Assembly (NCBI RefSeq): GCF_902381825.1
Contig: NZ_LR698973.1
Coordinates: 1,157,049 to 1,174,950, forward strand
Length of the DNA stretch: 17,902 nt
Source: Pseudocoprococcus catus
GTDB taxonomy: Bacteria > Bacillota > Clostridia > Lachnospirales > Lachnospiraceae
Direction: 5' to 3'
This document shows, in pieces, positions 7,187 through 14,616 of the stretch. The number at the start of each line of letters is the position of its first letter. Position 1 is the stretch's first letter. The notes beneath the pieces were generated by a model. It ran no database searches, was not told the DNA's origin, and saw nothing but the letters and a program-made list of their open reading frames with translations. The position numbers were made by a program, and so were the translations under genes.

Positions 7187-8506
7187 ATGGCAGAGAATAC
7201 AAAGAAACAGGATTTGGCAACGGGTGCTGAATTGACATTAGAAGAGAAGATTAATAAGATCAAGTCTCGTGAGATTACAGAGGCTGAGAAGAATATGCTG
7301 ACTTTACCTGCTTTTGAGGCAGCTTGTGAGGCAGTGAAGAAAGTGACACAGGAAACAGGTCTGATTTACAGCAAATATTTCAGTGATCACACAGGCAATA
7401 AGATATATTTTAAACCAGAGAATATGCAGCTGACAGGTGCCTACAAGCTGAGAGGCGCTTATTACACAATCGGTACGCTTACAGAGGAAGAGAGACAGAG
7501 AGGTCTGATTACGGCATCTGCCGGCAATCATGCACAGGGGGTTGCTTATGCGGCGCAGTGTTATGGTGTAAAGGCTGTTATCGTCATGCCGACGACCACA
7601 CCGCTGATCAAGGTAGAGCGTACAAAGGCTTATGGTGCAGAAGTGGTTCTTTACGGTGATGTTTATGATCAGGCATGTGAGAAAGCTTATGAACTGGCAG
7701 CAGAGCATGGTTATACATTTATTCATCCATTTGATGATCTGCGCGTAGCAACAGGACAGGGAACAATCGCTATGGAAGTGATTCAGGATTTGCCACTGGT
7801 AGATTATATTCTTGTTCCAATTGGCGGCGGTGGTCTGGCAACAGGCGTATCCACACTGGCCAAGATGCTGAAGAACAATATCAAAGTCATCGGTGTTGAG
7901 CCATCCGGTGCAGCTTGTATGAAAGCATCCCTTGAGAATGGCAAAGTGACAACGGTTTCACCGGTCAATACTATCGCAGATGGTACAGCGGTTCAGACAC
8001 CGGGTACCAAGATTTTCCCATATATCCAGAAGAACCTGGATGGCATTATCACAGTGGATGATGAAGAACTGGTTGTTGCCTTCCTCGATATGGTTGAGAA
8101 TCATAAGATGATTGTTGAGAACTCAGGCCTTTTGACTGTTGCAGCGCTGAAGCATTTAGATGTGAAGGGCAAGAAAGTCGTTTCTATTTTGAGCGGCGGC
8201 AACATGGATGTTATCACCATGTCATCTGTTGTCCAGAATGGTCTTATTGCAAGGGACAGAATCTTTACCATCTCTGTTCTTCTGCCGGATAAGCCGGGTG
8301 AACTGGTCCGCGTATCCCAGGTTATCGCTGACAAGCGCGGTAATGTGATCAAGCTGGATCATAATCAGTTCTTTAGCACTAACAGAAGTGCAGCAGTGGA
8401 ACTGAAGATTACACTGGAAGCCTTTGGTATAGAACACAAGAAAGAGATTATCCAGGCGTTGGAAGAAGCCGGCTATAAGCCAAAACAGATTCGTCCGAAC
8501 TTATAA
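7187..8506 (+). CDS. ilvA: Threonine ammonia-lyase with ACT domain
   Basis: PLP enzyme that deaminates threonine to 2-oxobutanoate and ammonia, the first step toward isoleucine or of threonine catabolism. The 439 residues fit the TdcB/short IlvA form. The PLP lysine is Lys87 in NMQLTGAYKLRGAY, the substrate loop is TASAGNHAQGVA (109-120), the phosphate-cup is GGGGLATG (213-220) and the PLP-nitrogen site lies in SILSGGN (333-339). A C-terminal ACT domain (about 361-430, starting FTISVLLPDKPGELVRV) is the likely effector site. The start at 7187 is supported by AGGAGA (7175-7180). An in-frame TTG at 7160 would add nine residues but lacks a good ribosome site. The gene is monocistronic, with its own promoter and terminator. 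Anabolic or catabolic role cannot be decided from sequence, and the catabolic symbol tdcB would be equally defensible. Confidence 0.92.
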   Translation: MAENTKKQDLATGAELTLEEKINKIKSREITEAEKNMLTLPAFEAACEAVKKVTQETGLIYSKYFSDHTGNKIYFKPENMQLTGAYKLRGAYYTIGTLTEEERQRGLITASAGNHAQGVAYAAQCYGVKAVIVMPTTTPLIKVERTKAYGAEVVLYGDVYDQACEKAYELAAEHGYTFIHPFDDLRVATGQGTIAMEVIQDLPLVDYILVPIGGGGLATGVSTLAKMLKNNIKVIGVEPSGAACMKASLENGKVTTVSPVNTIADGTAVQTPGTKIFPYIQKNLDGIITVDDEELVVAFLDMVENHKMIVENSGLLTVAALKHLDVKGKKVVSILSGGNMDVITMSSVVQNGLIARDRIFTISVLLPDKPGELVRVSQVIADKRGNVIKLDHNQFFSTNRSAAVELKITLEAFGIEHKKEIIQALEEAGYKPKQIRPNL

Positions 8507-8532
8507 AATACAGAATAGGGTTTAAACATATG

Positions 8533-8572
8533 AAACGGGGAGCAAATGAAAAGTATCATTTGTTCCCCGTTT
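8533..8572 (+). terminator. Terminator after threonine ammonia-lyase
   Basis: AAACGGGGAGCAAATG (8533-8548) pairs with CATTTGTTCCCCGTTT (8557-8572), a 16-bp stem with one G-U pair and an 8-base loop. The 3' side ends in TTT followed by ATCTATT, a weak T-tract, but stem strength and position 27 bases after the stop codon support termination. Confidence 0.75.
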
Positions 8573-8649
8573 ATCTATTGGACTGAAAATTTAAAGGGCC
8601 TGTTTTATTTCAGCAAAATTGATGTAAAGATGCAATGGCAAAGAAAGTA

Positions 8650-8679
8650 TTGCGTATTCTATGAGAGATGACCTATAAT
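8650..8679 (+). promoter_or_regulatory. Promoter for radical SAM gene cluster
   Basis: TTGCGT (8650-8655), an 18-base spacer and a consensus TATAAT (8674-8679). It would drive the cluster starting at 8829 with a leader of about 140 bases. Confidence 0.5.
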
Positions 8680-8828
8680 AGATGAGTGATATTCGCAAAG
8701 CGCTTACTGAATTTGGGACTGACCGATAAGCGAGTGATGGATGAAGAAGAGATAAACAGAAAAGACATAATGGCTGAAAATGTATAAGTCATAGAATAGA
8801 AATGTAGAAATGAACTGAGGGAGAGAGA

Positions 8829-10664
8829 ATGAAGATTGTGTTGGCAGCGATCAATGCCAAGTATATTCATGCCAACCTGGCAGTGTGCAGTCTGCGGGCT
8901 TTTTCGGATGAATATAAAGAACAGATTCAGATCAAAGAATATACGATCAATCAGTATACAGAAGATATACTGGCAGATCTTTACAAGGAGAAAGCGGATA
9001 TGGTCGCTTTTTCCTGTTATATATGGAATATGGGAATGGTGGAGGAACTGACGGAACTTTTGCATCAGATAAGGCCGGATATGCCGATCTGGTTCGGTGG
9101 TCCGGAGGTATCTTATGATGCTGCGGAATGTCTGGAGCGAAATCCGGGAGTGACCGGCGTTATTCGTGGTGAAGGAGAAGAGACATTTCATGAATTGATG
9201 CAGTACTATATTGACGGTAGTGGAAAGCTTGAGGACATTCGGGGGATTGTTTACCGTGAAAACGGACAATTGGTGGATAACGGCTGGCGTGAAGTCATGG
9301 ATTTGAACAAGGTACCTTTTGTCTATGAAGATATGAATGATTTCAAGAATAAGATTATTTATTATGAAACAAGCAGAGGATGCCCATTTTCATGCAGTTA
9401 TTGTCTGTCTTCCGTGGACAAGAAGGTGCGTTTAAGAGATATGTCCCTTGTGGAAAAGGAACTGCAGTTTTTCATTGATCATGAGGTGCCGCAGGTCAAA
9501 TTTGTGGACAGAACTTTTAACTGTAATAAGAAACACGCTATGGCTATCTGGCGTTATATCAAAGCCCATGACAACGGTATAACGAATTTCCACTTTGAAA
9601 TCGGTGCGGATCTGCTGGATGATGAGGAGCTGGCGATTCTGTCAGATATGCGTCCGGGATTGGTTCAGCTGGAAATCGGTGTCCAGTCCACCAATGACGC
9701 GACGATTCAGGAGGTTTCCAGGACCATGCGGCTGGATCGCCTGGCAAAGGCTGTGCATACCGTGAATGTCGGACATAATATTCATCAGCACCTGGATCTG
9801 ATCGCCGGACTGCCATATGAAGATTATGACAGATTCAGACAGTCTTTTAATGATGTGTATCAGATGGAGCCGGAACAGCTGCAGTTGGGCTTTTTAAAGG
9901 TATTAAAAGGTTCCAGGATGTATGATATGGCTGAAACATATGGCATTGTTTATCGAAAAAAGGCGCCGTATGAGGTGCTGAAAACAGACTGGATGAGTTA
10001 TGATGATATTCTGAAGTTAAAAGGTGTGGAAGAAATGGTGGAGATTTATTACAACAGCCATCAGTTTGAGCAGTCTGTGACATATCTTATGCATTTTTAT
10101 GAGGCACCTTTTGATTTCTTTGAAGATCTGGCAGCGTTTTACGAGCAGTGCGGATTTGGCAAAGTACAGCATGGCAGAATGCAGCGATATGATATTTTGC
10201 TGCAGTTTGCAGAGGAACGGCATCTGGGGAAAGTGGTCAATGATATGGCTGCAGCTGATAAAAAGAAGGATATTCAAGAGGTACACGGTGATGCCATAGA
10301 AATTCTGAAAGCCACCATGCTTTACGATCTCTATGCCAGAGAGAATCTTAAGTCGCGGCCGGAATGGGCACATGAGATTCTTTATCGTCCGCTGTGTGAA
10401 GATTTTTACAGGAATCGGGAAATGACAGAAAGGTATCTGCCATCCTATGAGGGATGCACGGCCCGCCAGATGAAGCGAATGACCCATATGGAAGGATTTG
10501 CCATGGATATCCGGGCAACGGCGGCATCCGGGCAATGGACAGGAAAACCGGAAGTACTGCTGTTTGATTATAAAGAGAGAAATCCATTAACGTATGCAGC
10601 AAAGATGACGGCAATTTCTGTGTCGGAATGCAATACTGAAATGGAGGAAACAGCAAATGGTTAA
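8829..10664 (+). CDS. B12-binding-type radical SAM protein (DUF4080)
   Basis: A 611-residue protein with three parts. Residues 1-135 form a Rossmann-like domain of the B12-binding type, with MVAFSCYIWNMG, WFGGPEVSYD and GVIRGEGEETF. Residues 175-370 are a radical SAM core with the [4Fe-4S] motif Cys185-x3-Cys189-x2-Cys192 (SRGCPFSCSYCLSS), then VKFVDRTFNCN, FEIGADLL and LIAGLPYEDYDRFRQS. The C-terminus (about 375-590) is the DUF4080 extension. The cobalamin histidine motif DxHxxG is absent from the N-terminal domain, as is common in this branch, so B12 binding is uncertain. The start has an AGGGAG site five bases upstream. It overlaps the next gene by 8 bases. The substrate is unknown. The family is firm; any specific reaction would be guesswork. 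Confidence 0.9.
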   Translation: MKIVLAAINAKYIHANLAVCSLRAFSDEYKEQIQIKEYTINQYTEDILADLYKEKADMVAFSCYIWNMGMVEELTELLHQIRPDMPIWFGGPEVSYDAAECLERNPGVTGVIRGEGEETFHELMQYYIDGSGKLEDIRGIVYRENGQLVDNGWREVMDLNKVPFVYEDMNDFKNKIIYYETSRGCPFSCSYCLSSVDKKVRLRDMSLVEKELQFFIDHEVPQVKFVDRTFNCNKKHAMAIWRYIKAHDNGITNFHFEIGADLLDDEELAILSDMRPGLVQLEIGVQSTNDATIQEVSRTMRLDRLAKAVHTVNVGHNIHQHLDLIAGLPYEDYDRFRQSFNDVYQMEPEQLQLGFLKVLKGSRMYDMAETYGIVYRKKAPYEVLKTDWMSYDDILKLKGVEEMVEIYYNSHQFEQSVTYLMHFYEAPFDFFEDLAAFYEQCGFGKVQHGRMQRYDILLQFAEERHLGKVVNDMAAADKKKDIQEVHGDAIEILKATMLYDLYARENLKSRPEWAHEILYRPLCEDFYRNREMTERYLPSYEGCTARQMKRMTHMEGFAMDIRATAASGQWTGKPEVLLFDYKERNPLTYAAKMTAISVSECNTEMEETANG

Positions 10665-11394
10665 AGATTATGTGGTATTTGACCTGGAGACGACAGGACT
10701 GTCTCCGGATAAAGACACGATCATAGAAATCGGCGCCCTGAAGGTCATTCAGGGAAAAGTGGCAGACCGTTTTTCGGAGTTTATTAATCCTCATCAGAAG
10801 CTGACGCAGCAGATTTCCGAATTGACCGGCATTACGGATGACATGCTGGCCGGGGCGAGAAATCTGCAGGTGGTTGTGGGAGATTTTGTCGATTTTTGCG
10901 AAGATTATGTGGTTGTCGGTCATAATCTGGGGTTTGATTATCGTTTTACCAAAATGGCTGCCGAAAAGTACCATCTGCCTTTTGAGCATGAGGGTATTGA
11001 TACTTTAAAGATTGCTAAAACTGTACATAAGGATCTGCCGTCGAGAAGTCTGGGCGCATTGTGTGAACATTACGGTATTATCAACAGTTCCGCACATCGT
11101 GCTTACCATGATGCATTGGCGACGGCTAAATTGTATCAGACGCTGGCCCATTATTTTGAAACATCGGAGCCGAAGCTTTTTGTACCGGAGAAGATGGGCT
11201 TTAAGGCAAAAAAGCAGCAGCCCATGACAAAAAAACAAAAAGCCTACTTGAAGGATTTATGTAAATATCATAAAATAGAGTTTAACGATGCAATGGAGCA
11301 GATGACAATGAGTGAAGCGTCCCGTTGGATTGATAAAACGATTCTTCAGTATGGACGCATGAAGCGTTTTAATAGGAGTGATAGAAATGAATAA
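10657..11394 (+). CDS. DEDDh 3'-5' exonuclease (DnaQ/PolC-like)
   Basis: A 245-residue nuclease of the DnaQ-like DEDDh superfamily, resembling the exonuclease part of DNA polymerase III epsilon/PolC. All five catalytic residues are present: Asp9 and Glu11 (VFDLETTGL), Asp94 (GHNLGFDYRF), His147 and Asp152 (AHRAYHDALAT). The exonuclease domain ends near residue 168. A lysine-rich linker is followed by a small helical domain (about 189-235, MTKKQKAYLKDLCKYHKI...SRWIDKTI) resembling DUF3072-like tails, possibly for nucleic acid or protein contact. The ATG lies inside the end of the radical SAM gene, an 8-base overlap, so translation is probably coupled. A free-standing protein of this size is more likely in repair or RNA/DNA end trimming than in the replicative polymerase. 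Confidence 0.9.
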   Translation: MVKDYVVFDLETTGLSPDKDTIIEIGALKVIQGKVADRFSEFINPHQKLTQQISELTGITDDMLAGARNLQVVVGDFVDFCEDYVVVGHNLGFDYRFTKMAAEKYHLPFEHEGIDTLKIAKTVHKDLPSRSLGALCEHYGIINSSAHRAYHDALATAKLYQTLAHYFETSEPKLFVPEKMGFKAKKQQPMTKKQKAYLKDLCKYHKIEFNDAMEQMTMSEASRWIDKTILQYGRMKRFNRSDRNE

Positions 11395-11479
11395 AAAGAC
11401 AACAAAGATTATTTCAACGATTATTGTTGCATTGATTGTAATTTCCATGGTTCTGAGCATGGTTATCCAGTTTGTTTAG
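11387..11479 (+). CDS. 30-residue single-span membrane peptide, Prli42-like
   Basis: A tiny ORF of 30 residues: a basic N-terminus (MNKKTTK) followed by one hydrophobic helix that runs to the C-terminus and ends in QFV. It has a clear AGGAG site (11374-11378) eight bases before the ATG. The start overlaps the end of the exonuclease gene by eight bases, an arrangement typical of coupled real genes. Size, charge and layout resemble the stressosome-associated membrane peptide Prli42 described in Listeria and Bacillus. A peptide this short cannot be assigned with certainty, and no stressosome genes are in the window. It could equally be an uncharacterised small membrane protein, or a spurious but well-placed frame. 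Confidence 0.6.
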   Translation: MNKKTTKIISTIIVALIVISMVLSMVIQFV

Positions 11480-11487
11480 CATGTGCA

Positions 11488-11513
11488 GTTATTCAGACAG
11501 GGCGTTGAATAAC
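11488..11513 (+). promoter_or_regulatory. Intergenic hairpin before VanW gene
   Basis: GTTATTCA (11488-11495) and TGAATAAC (11506-11513) form a perfect 8-bp stem with a 10-base loop. No T-run follows. It lies nine bases after the small membrane peptide stop codon. It may mark an mRNA processing site or partially separate expression of the VanW gene. Confidence 0.35.
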
Positions 11514-11571
11514 ATGAGATGTATTGAAACCGAAGACTGACAGGATAGAGAGAGCCTGTGGGGGACATATG

Positions 11572-12996
11572 ATGAAAAAAGCTTGGAAAGGAATACTGGG
11601 ACTGTTAATGGCAATGACATTCACAGTGTCAGCCGGCAGAATGGTTTATGCTGAGACGGTTGATGAAAATCATGAAGTGCCGGAGGGGGTCACTGTCAAT
11701 GGTATGGAACTTGGCGGCCTGACGGTGAAGGCGGCAGAAGATAAGCTGCAGCAGTATATGGATGAAGTTTGCGGCGGTTCCGTGACATTAACTGTTTCAG
11801 GGGAAGATGTCACTTTTGCCTACAAGGATTTTGATATGCATGCGGCGGACAGTACAGTTGTGCAGGATATATGTCAGATCGGCACAAAGGGCAATTTGAT
11901 CAGGCGCTACAAAGAGCTGTCAGATGTGAAGAATAATAAAGCTGAATTTACATTGAAGTTTGAATATGATCATAACAAACTGAAGGAAGTTATCAGTGAG
12001 AAGACAGAGTCGTATAATAAAGAGGCTGAGAATGCGTCACTGGTGCGCCATTCCGGTGAGTTTATCATTACAGATGATGTAACAGGGGTGAAAGTGGATA
12101 CAGATGCCACAACAGCTGAAGTTGAAAAGGCGTTAGGCGATGGCTGGGACGGATCCAGTCAGAAACTGGATGCTGTGGTTGAAGAGACGAAAGCGGCTCA
12201 TACAAGTGATGAGCTGAAACAGGTGACAGATCTTCTCGGCGGTTATTCAACAGATTATTCGTCATCCAGCAGCAATCGTATTGCCAATATTGCCAACGGT
12301 GCATCGCTGGTCGATGAGACGGTTGTCTATCCTGGGGATACATTTTCTTTTTTGAATCATGTAACACCTTTTACGGCGGCGAATGGCTATTATCAGGCCA
12401 CCGGCTATTCAGGCGGTCGGGTAGTACCAAGTACTGGCGGCGGTATCTGCCAGGTTTCATCCACGATGTATAATGCCGTTTTGAGAGCGGAACTGGAAGT
12501 GGTTGAGCGTTCCAATCATGGTCTGACTGTTGGATATGTGCCCCTTGGCGCAGATGCCACGGTTGCGGAGGGCGGTGTGGATTTCAGATTCAGAAATAAT
12601 CTGGATGCACCGGTTTATATTGAAGCCTATACGTACGGCGGACAAATCTATGTGAACATTTACGGGCATGAGACAAGAGCTTCCAATCGAAGCATTGAGT
12701 TTACCAGTGTGACAGATAAGACCATTAAGCCCGGGGATGATGTTATTACCAAGGATGATACACAGCCGGAGGGATGGCAGGAAGTGACACAGAGCGCCCA
12801 TGACGGCTATGTAGCATCGTTTTATAAGAAGATTTACGTGGACGGAAGCCTTCAGGATACCGTCTGGATCAACACAAGTTATTACAGTGCGTCTCCGAGG
12901 TATATTACTGTCGGTACGAAGAAGGAAAGCAGTGATGACAATAGTGATCAGAAGGAAGAGGCAGATAATACAAGCGGCGACAAGAAGAATGAGTGA
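11572..12996 (+). CDS. VanW family exported protein
   Basis: A 474-residue exported protein. Residues 1-27 form a signal peptide: MKKAWKG, a hydrophobic core, then a likely cleavage after VYA. Residues about 33-230 contain the repeat-like region usual upstream of VanW (VPEGVTVNGMELGGLT, a peptidoglycan-binding_4-type domain, FIITDDVTGVKVD). The VanW domain spans about 240-366, with YPGDTFSFLNHVTPFT, GYYQATGYSGGRVVPSTGGG, ICQVSSTMYNAVLRAELEVV and APVYIEAY. A G5-like strand-rich segment follows and the tail (about 446-474) is acidic and low complexity. Despite the name, no vancomycin resistance genes are near, and a role in cell envelope binding or assembly is more likely. I prefer ATG 11572 because of a G-rich site at 11560-11564; ATG 11569 is one codon earlier, and a TTG at 11524 would put charged residues before the signal peptide. 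Confidence 0.9.
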   Translation: MKKAWKGILGLLMAMTFTVSAGRMVYAETVDENHEVPEGVTVNGMELGGLTVKAAEDKLQQYMDEVCGGSVTLTVSGEDVTFAYKDFDMHAADSTVVQDICQIGTKGNLIRRYKELSDVKNNKAEFTLKFEYDHNKLKEVISEKTESYNKEAENASLVRHSGEFIITDDVTGVKVDTDATTAEVEKALGDGWDGSSQKLDAVVEETKAAHTSDELKQVTDLLGGYSTDYSSSSSNRIANIANGASLVDETVVYPGDTFSFLNHVTPFTAANGYYQATGYSGGRVVPSTGGGICQVSSTMYNAVLRAELEVVERSNHGLTVGYVPLGADATVAEGGVDFRFRNNLDAPVYIEAYTYGGQIYVNIYGHETRASNRSIEFTSVTDKTIKPGDDVITKDDTQPEGWQEVTQSAHDGYVASFYKKIYVDGSLQDTVWINTSYYSASPRYITVGTKKESSDDNSDQKEEADNTSGDKKNE

Positions 12997-13068
12997 TGTA
13001 TGCGCAGCGTCGGTTTGAACTGCGGAGCATTCGATGGTCAATAGAGAATGAATATCAGGAGTTGGGAT

Positions 13069-14064
13069 ATGCTGGATTACGGCAAGGTGACAGACACAAT
13101 TTACAAACGTTCTGTAAGGAAAGTAATAGAGAGAAATGTGCCGGGTGCGGGGGACGATCGCATCGGCGGAAGGGATATATTATATTTTGCGGCGGACAGT
13201 GATAAAGCGATGCTGACGGCTTTTGCGACATTGACAGGCAATCAGCTGGCAGCAGCAGGTGCGGTGCATCTGGCAGTCAATCGTCTGGCAGCAGCAGGCG
13301 CCTATGCGCTGGCTGCGAATATACAGTTGATCGTATCCGCGGAATTACCGGAGAAATCCATCAAAGCACTGATGGGATCGGTTTCTGAGAGCTGCGGGAA
13401 GCTTCATATAACATCCGTGCAGGCGGATGTAGCTGCGGTTCCGGGTTTGACGGAAACTGTCATTACAGCAACAGCTATTGGGGAAGCCGGAGGCCTTTTT
13501 GAACCGGAAAAGGCCGAGGCGGACCAGGATATTATCATGGCTGGTTATGCAGGCGATTATGGTGCGGCAAAGCTGGCTTTTGCCGGTCAGGCAGAGCTGG
13601 AGCGGCATTTTAATCCTGTATTTTTGAGTCCTGTGATGGAAGCGGATTATACAGGAGATACAATTTCGGCTGTATCAGCTGTCAAAGCGGCAGCGGCAGC
13701 CGGAGTGAGAAGTATGTATGCCTGCGGCGAAGGCGGTGTTTATACAGCTGTATGGGAACTGGCGGAGAATGCAGGGCTCGGAGCTCGTATTCAGCTGAAG
13801 GAAGTACCGCTCAGGCAGGAGACAGTGGAGATTTGTGATTATTTTAATATCAGCCCATATCAGCTGATGTCAGCAGGCGCAGTGCTTCTGACGGCCACGC
13901 ATGGTCAGAAAGTATTGGCGGAGCTGGCTGCCGCGGGCATCCCGGCTGTTATCATCGGACATCTGACTGATGATAATGACCGGGTGGTTTTAAACGATGA
14001 AGAAGTGCGCTTTCTGGAGCCATTTCGATATGAGAGTCTGAATCAGGCAAGATCTGAATCATAG
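13069..14064 (+). CDS. HypE/PurM-like AIR synthase homologue
   Basis: A 331-residue member of the AIR synthase-related superfamily (PurM, HypE, SelD, ThiL). The order matches HypE-like proteins: VHLAVNRLAAAGAYALAANI (67-86) for the N-terminal dimerisation domain, then MYACGEGGVYTAVWELAENA (216-235), VPLRQETVEIC and FNISPYQLMSAGAVLLTA (259-276) in the C-terminal domain. The segment where relatives usually have a GHTEV-type motif reads TSVQADV (115-121), and the usual acidic Mg-ATP loop near residue 40 is not obvious, so catalytic competence is uncertain. The start at 13069 is supported by AGGAG (13057-13061); an upstream in-frame ATG at 13048 lacks a good site. No hydrogenase or other Hyp genes are near, so a hydrogenase maturation role is not supported by context. 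Confidence 0.75.
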   Translation: MLDYGKVTDTIYKRSVRKVIERNVPGAGDDRIGGRDILYFAADSDKAMLTAFATLTGNQLAAAGAVHLAVNRLAAAGAYALAANIQLIVSAELPEKSIKALMGSVSESCGKLHITSVQADVAAVPGLTETVITATAIGEAGGLFEPEKAEADQDIIMAGYAGDYGAAKLAFAGQAELERHFNPVFLSPVMEADYTGDTISAVSAVKAAAAAGVRSMYACGEGGVYTAVWELAENAGLGARIQLKEVPLRQETVEICDYFNISPYQLMSAGAVLLTATHGQKVLAELAAAGIPAVIIGHLTDDNDRVVLNDEEVRFLEPFRYESLNQARSES

Positions 14065-14082
14065 AAAGCAGACAGCTGAATT

Positions 14083-14101
14083 TGATCATCTATAGTAATC
14101 A
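14083..14101. promoter_or_regulatory. Dyad over likely Lrp gene promoter
   Basis: TGATCA (14083-14088) and TAATCA (14096-14101) form a 5-of-6 inverted repeat with a 7-base spacer, centred on CTATAG. A -10-like TATAGT (14091-14096) lies within it, though no good -35 is present. Autoregulation by the adjacent Lrp-type protein would fit; this is inference. Confidence 0.3.
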
Positions 14102-14121
14102 TAGAAAAGGGGTATGAGAAA

Positions 14122-14616
14122 ATGAATGAAATGAAAGAGAAGATTTTATCTGTCATAGAAAAAAACAGCAAGATCAGCATCAAGGATCTTGCAATTGTAC
14201 TGGGTGAACCTGAAGAAGAAGTTGCAAAAGCCATTTATGAGATGGAATCAGACAAGACGATTTGCGGTTATCATACAATCATTAACTGGGATAAGACAAA
14301 TCGTGAAAAAGTTGTAGCATTGATCGAAGTGCGCGTGACACCTCAGAGAGGTCATGGTTTTGACCATATTGCTGAGCGTATTTACAACTTCCCTGAAGTG
14401 GACACTGTCTATCTGATGTCCGGTGCTTATGATTTCTGTGTGATGCTGGAAGGCAAGACTTTGAAACAGGTGTCTGCATTTGTTTCCGAAAAACTTTCCA
14501 CACTGGAATCCGTGACAAGCACAGCAACCCATTTTGTACTGAAGAAATACAAAGACCACGGTACAATCATGGTTTCTGAGACAAATAAGAAAGAAAGGCA
14601 GCTGATCACACCATGA
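14122..14616 (+). CDS. Lrp/AsnC family transcriptional regulator
   Basis: A 164-residue regulator of the leucine-responsive/AsnC family. Residues 4-55 form a winged helix-turn-helix (ILSVIEKNSKISIKDLAIVL, then EEEVAKAIYEMESDKTICGY). Residues about 65-145 form the ligand-binding RAM domain (VVALIEVRVTPQRGHGFDHI, VDTVYLMSGAYDFCVMLEG). These proteins form dimers or higher oligomers that respond to amino acids and bend DNA. An AGGGG site (14108-14112) precedes the ATG. The stop codon overlaps the start of the aminotransferase by four bases (ATGA), so the two are translationally coupled. The pairing suggests the regulator senses the amino acid handled by the enzyme. The likely target includes its own promoter. 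Confidence 0.92.
   Translation: MNEMKEKILSVIEKNSKISIKDLAIVLGEPEEEVAKAIYEMESDKTICGYHTIINWDKTNREKVVALIEVRVTPQRGHGFDHIAERIYNFPEVDTVYLMSGAYDFCVMLEGKTLKQVSAFVSEKLSTLESVTSTATHFVLKKYKDHGTIMVSETNKKERQLITP

Larger units (their letters stand above)
8507..8828. other. Intergenic region before radical SAM gene
   Basis: This 322-base gap contains the threonine ammonia-lyase terminator (8533-8572), a good promoter (8650-8679) and about 140 bases of leader. The leader holds one 33-codon frame (8686-8787) starting with GTG and lacking a visible ribosome site. A CGCTTA...TAAGCG pairing near 8700-8735 could form a weak hairpin. Nothing else convincing is seen. Confidence 0.5.

Noticed and set aside
8673..9269. 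198-codon minus-strand frame over the start of the radical SAM gene
   Set aside because: It is antisense to a clear CxxxCxxC radical SAM gene and its promoter, has no recognisable domain, and its composition (rich in S, F, H, I) is that of a complementary-frame shadow.
10348..10989. 213-codon minus-strand frame across the radical SAM/exonuclease junction
   Set aside because: It spans two well-supported plus-strand genes, including the DEDDh motifs, and shows no family signature or ribosome site of its own.
11572..12996. Vancomycin resistance determinant
   Set aside because: VanW-domain proteins are common in clostridia without resistance; no vanA/B ligase, vanH, vanX or VanRS genes are in the window.
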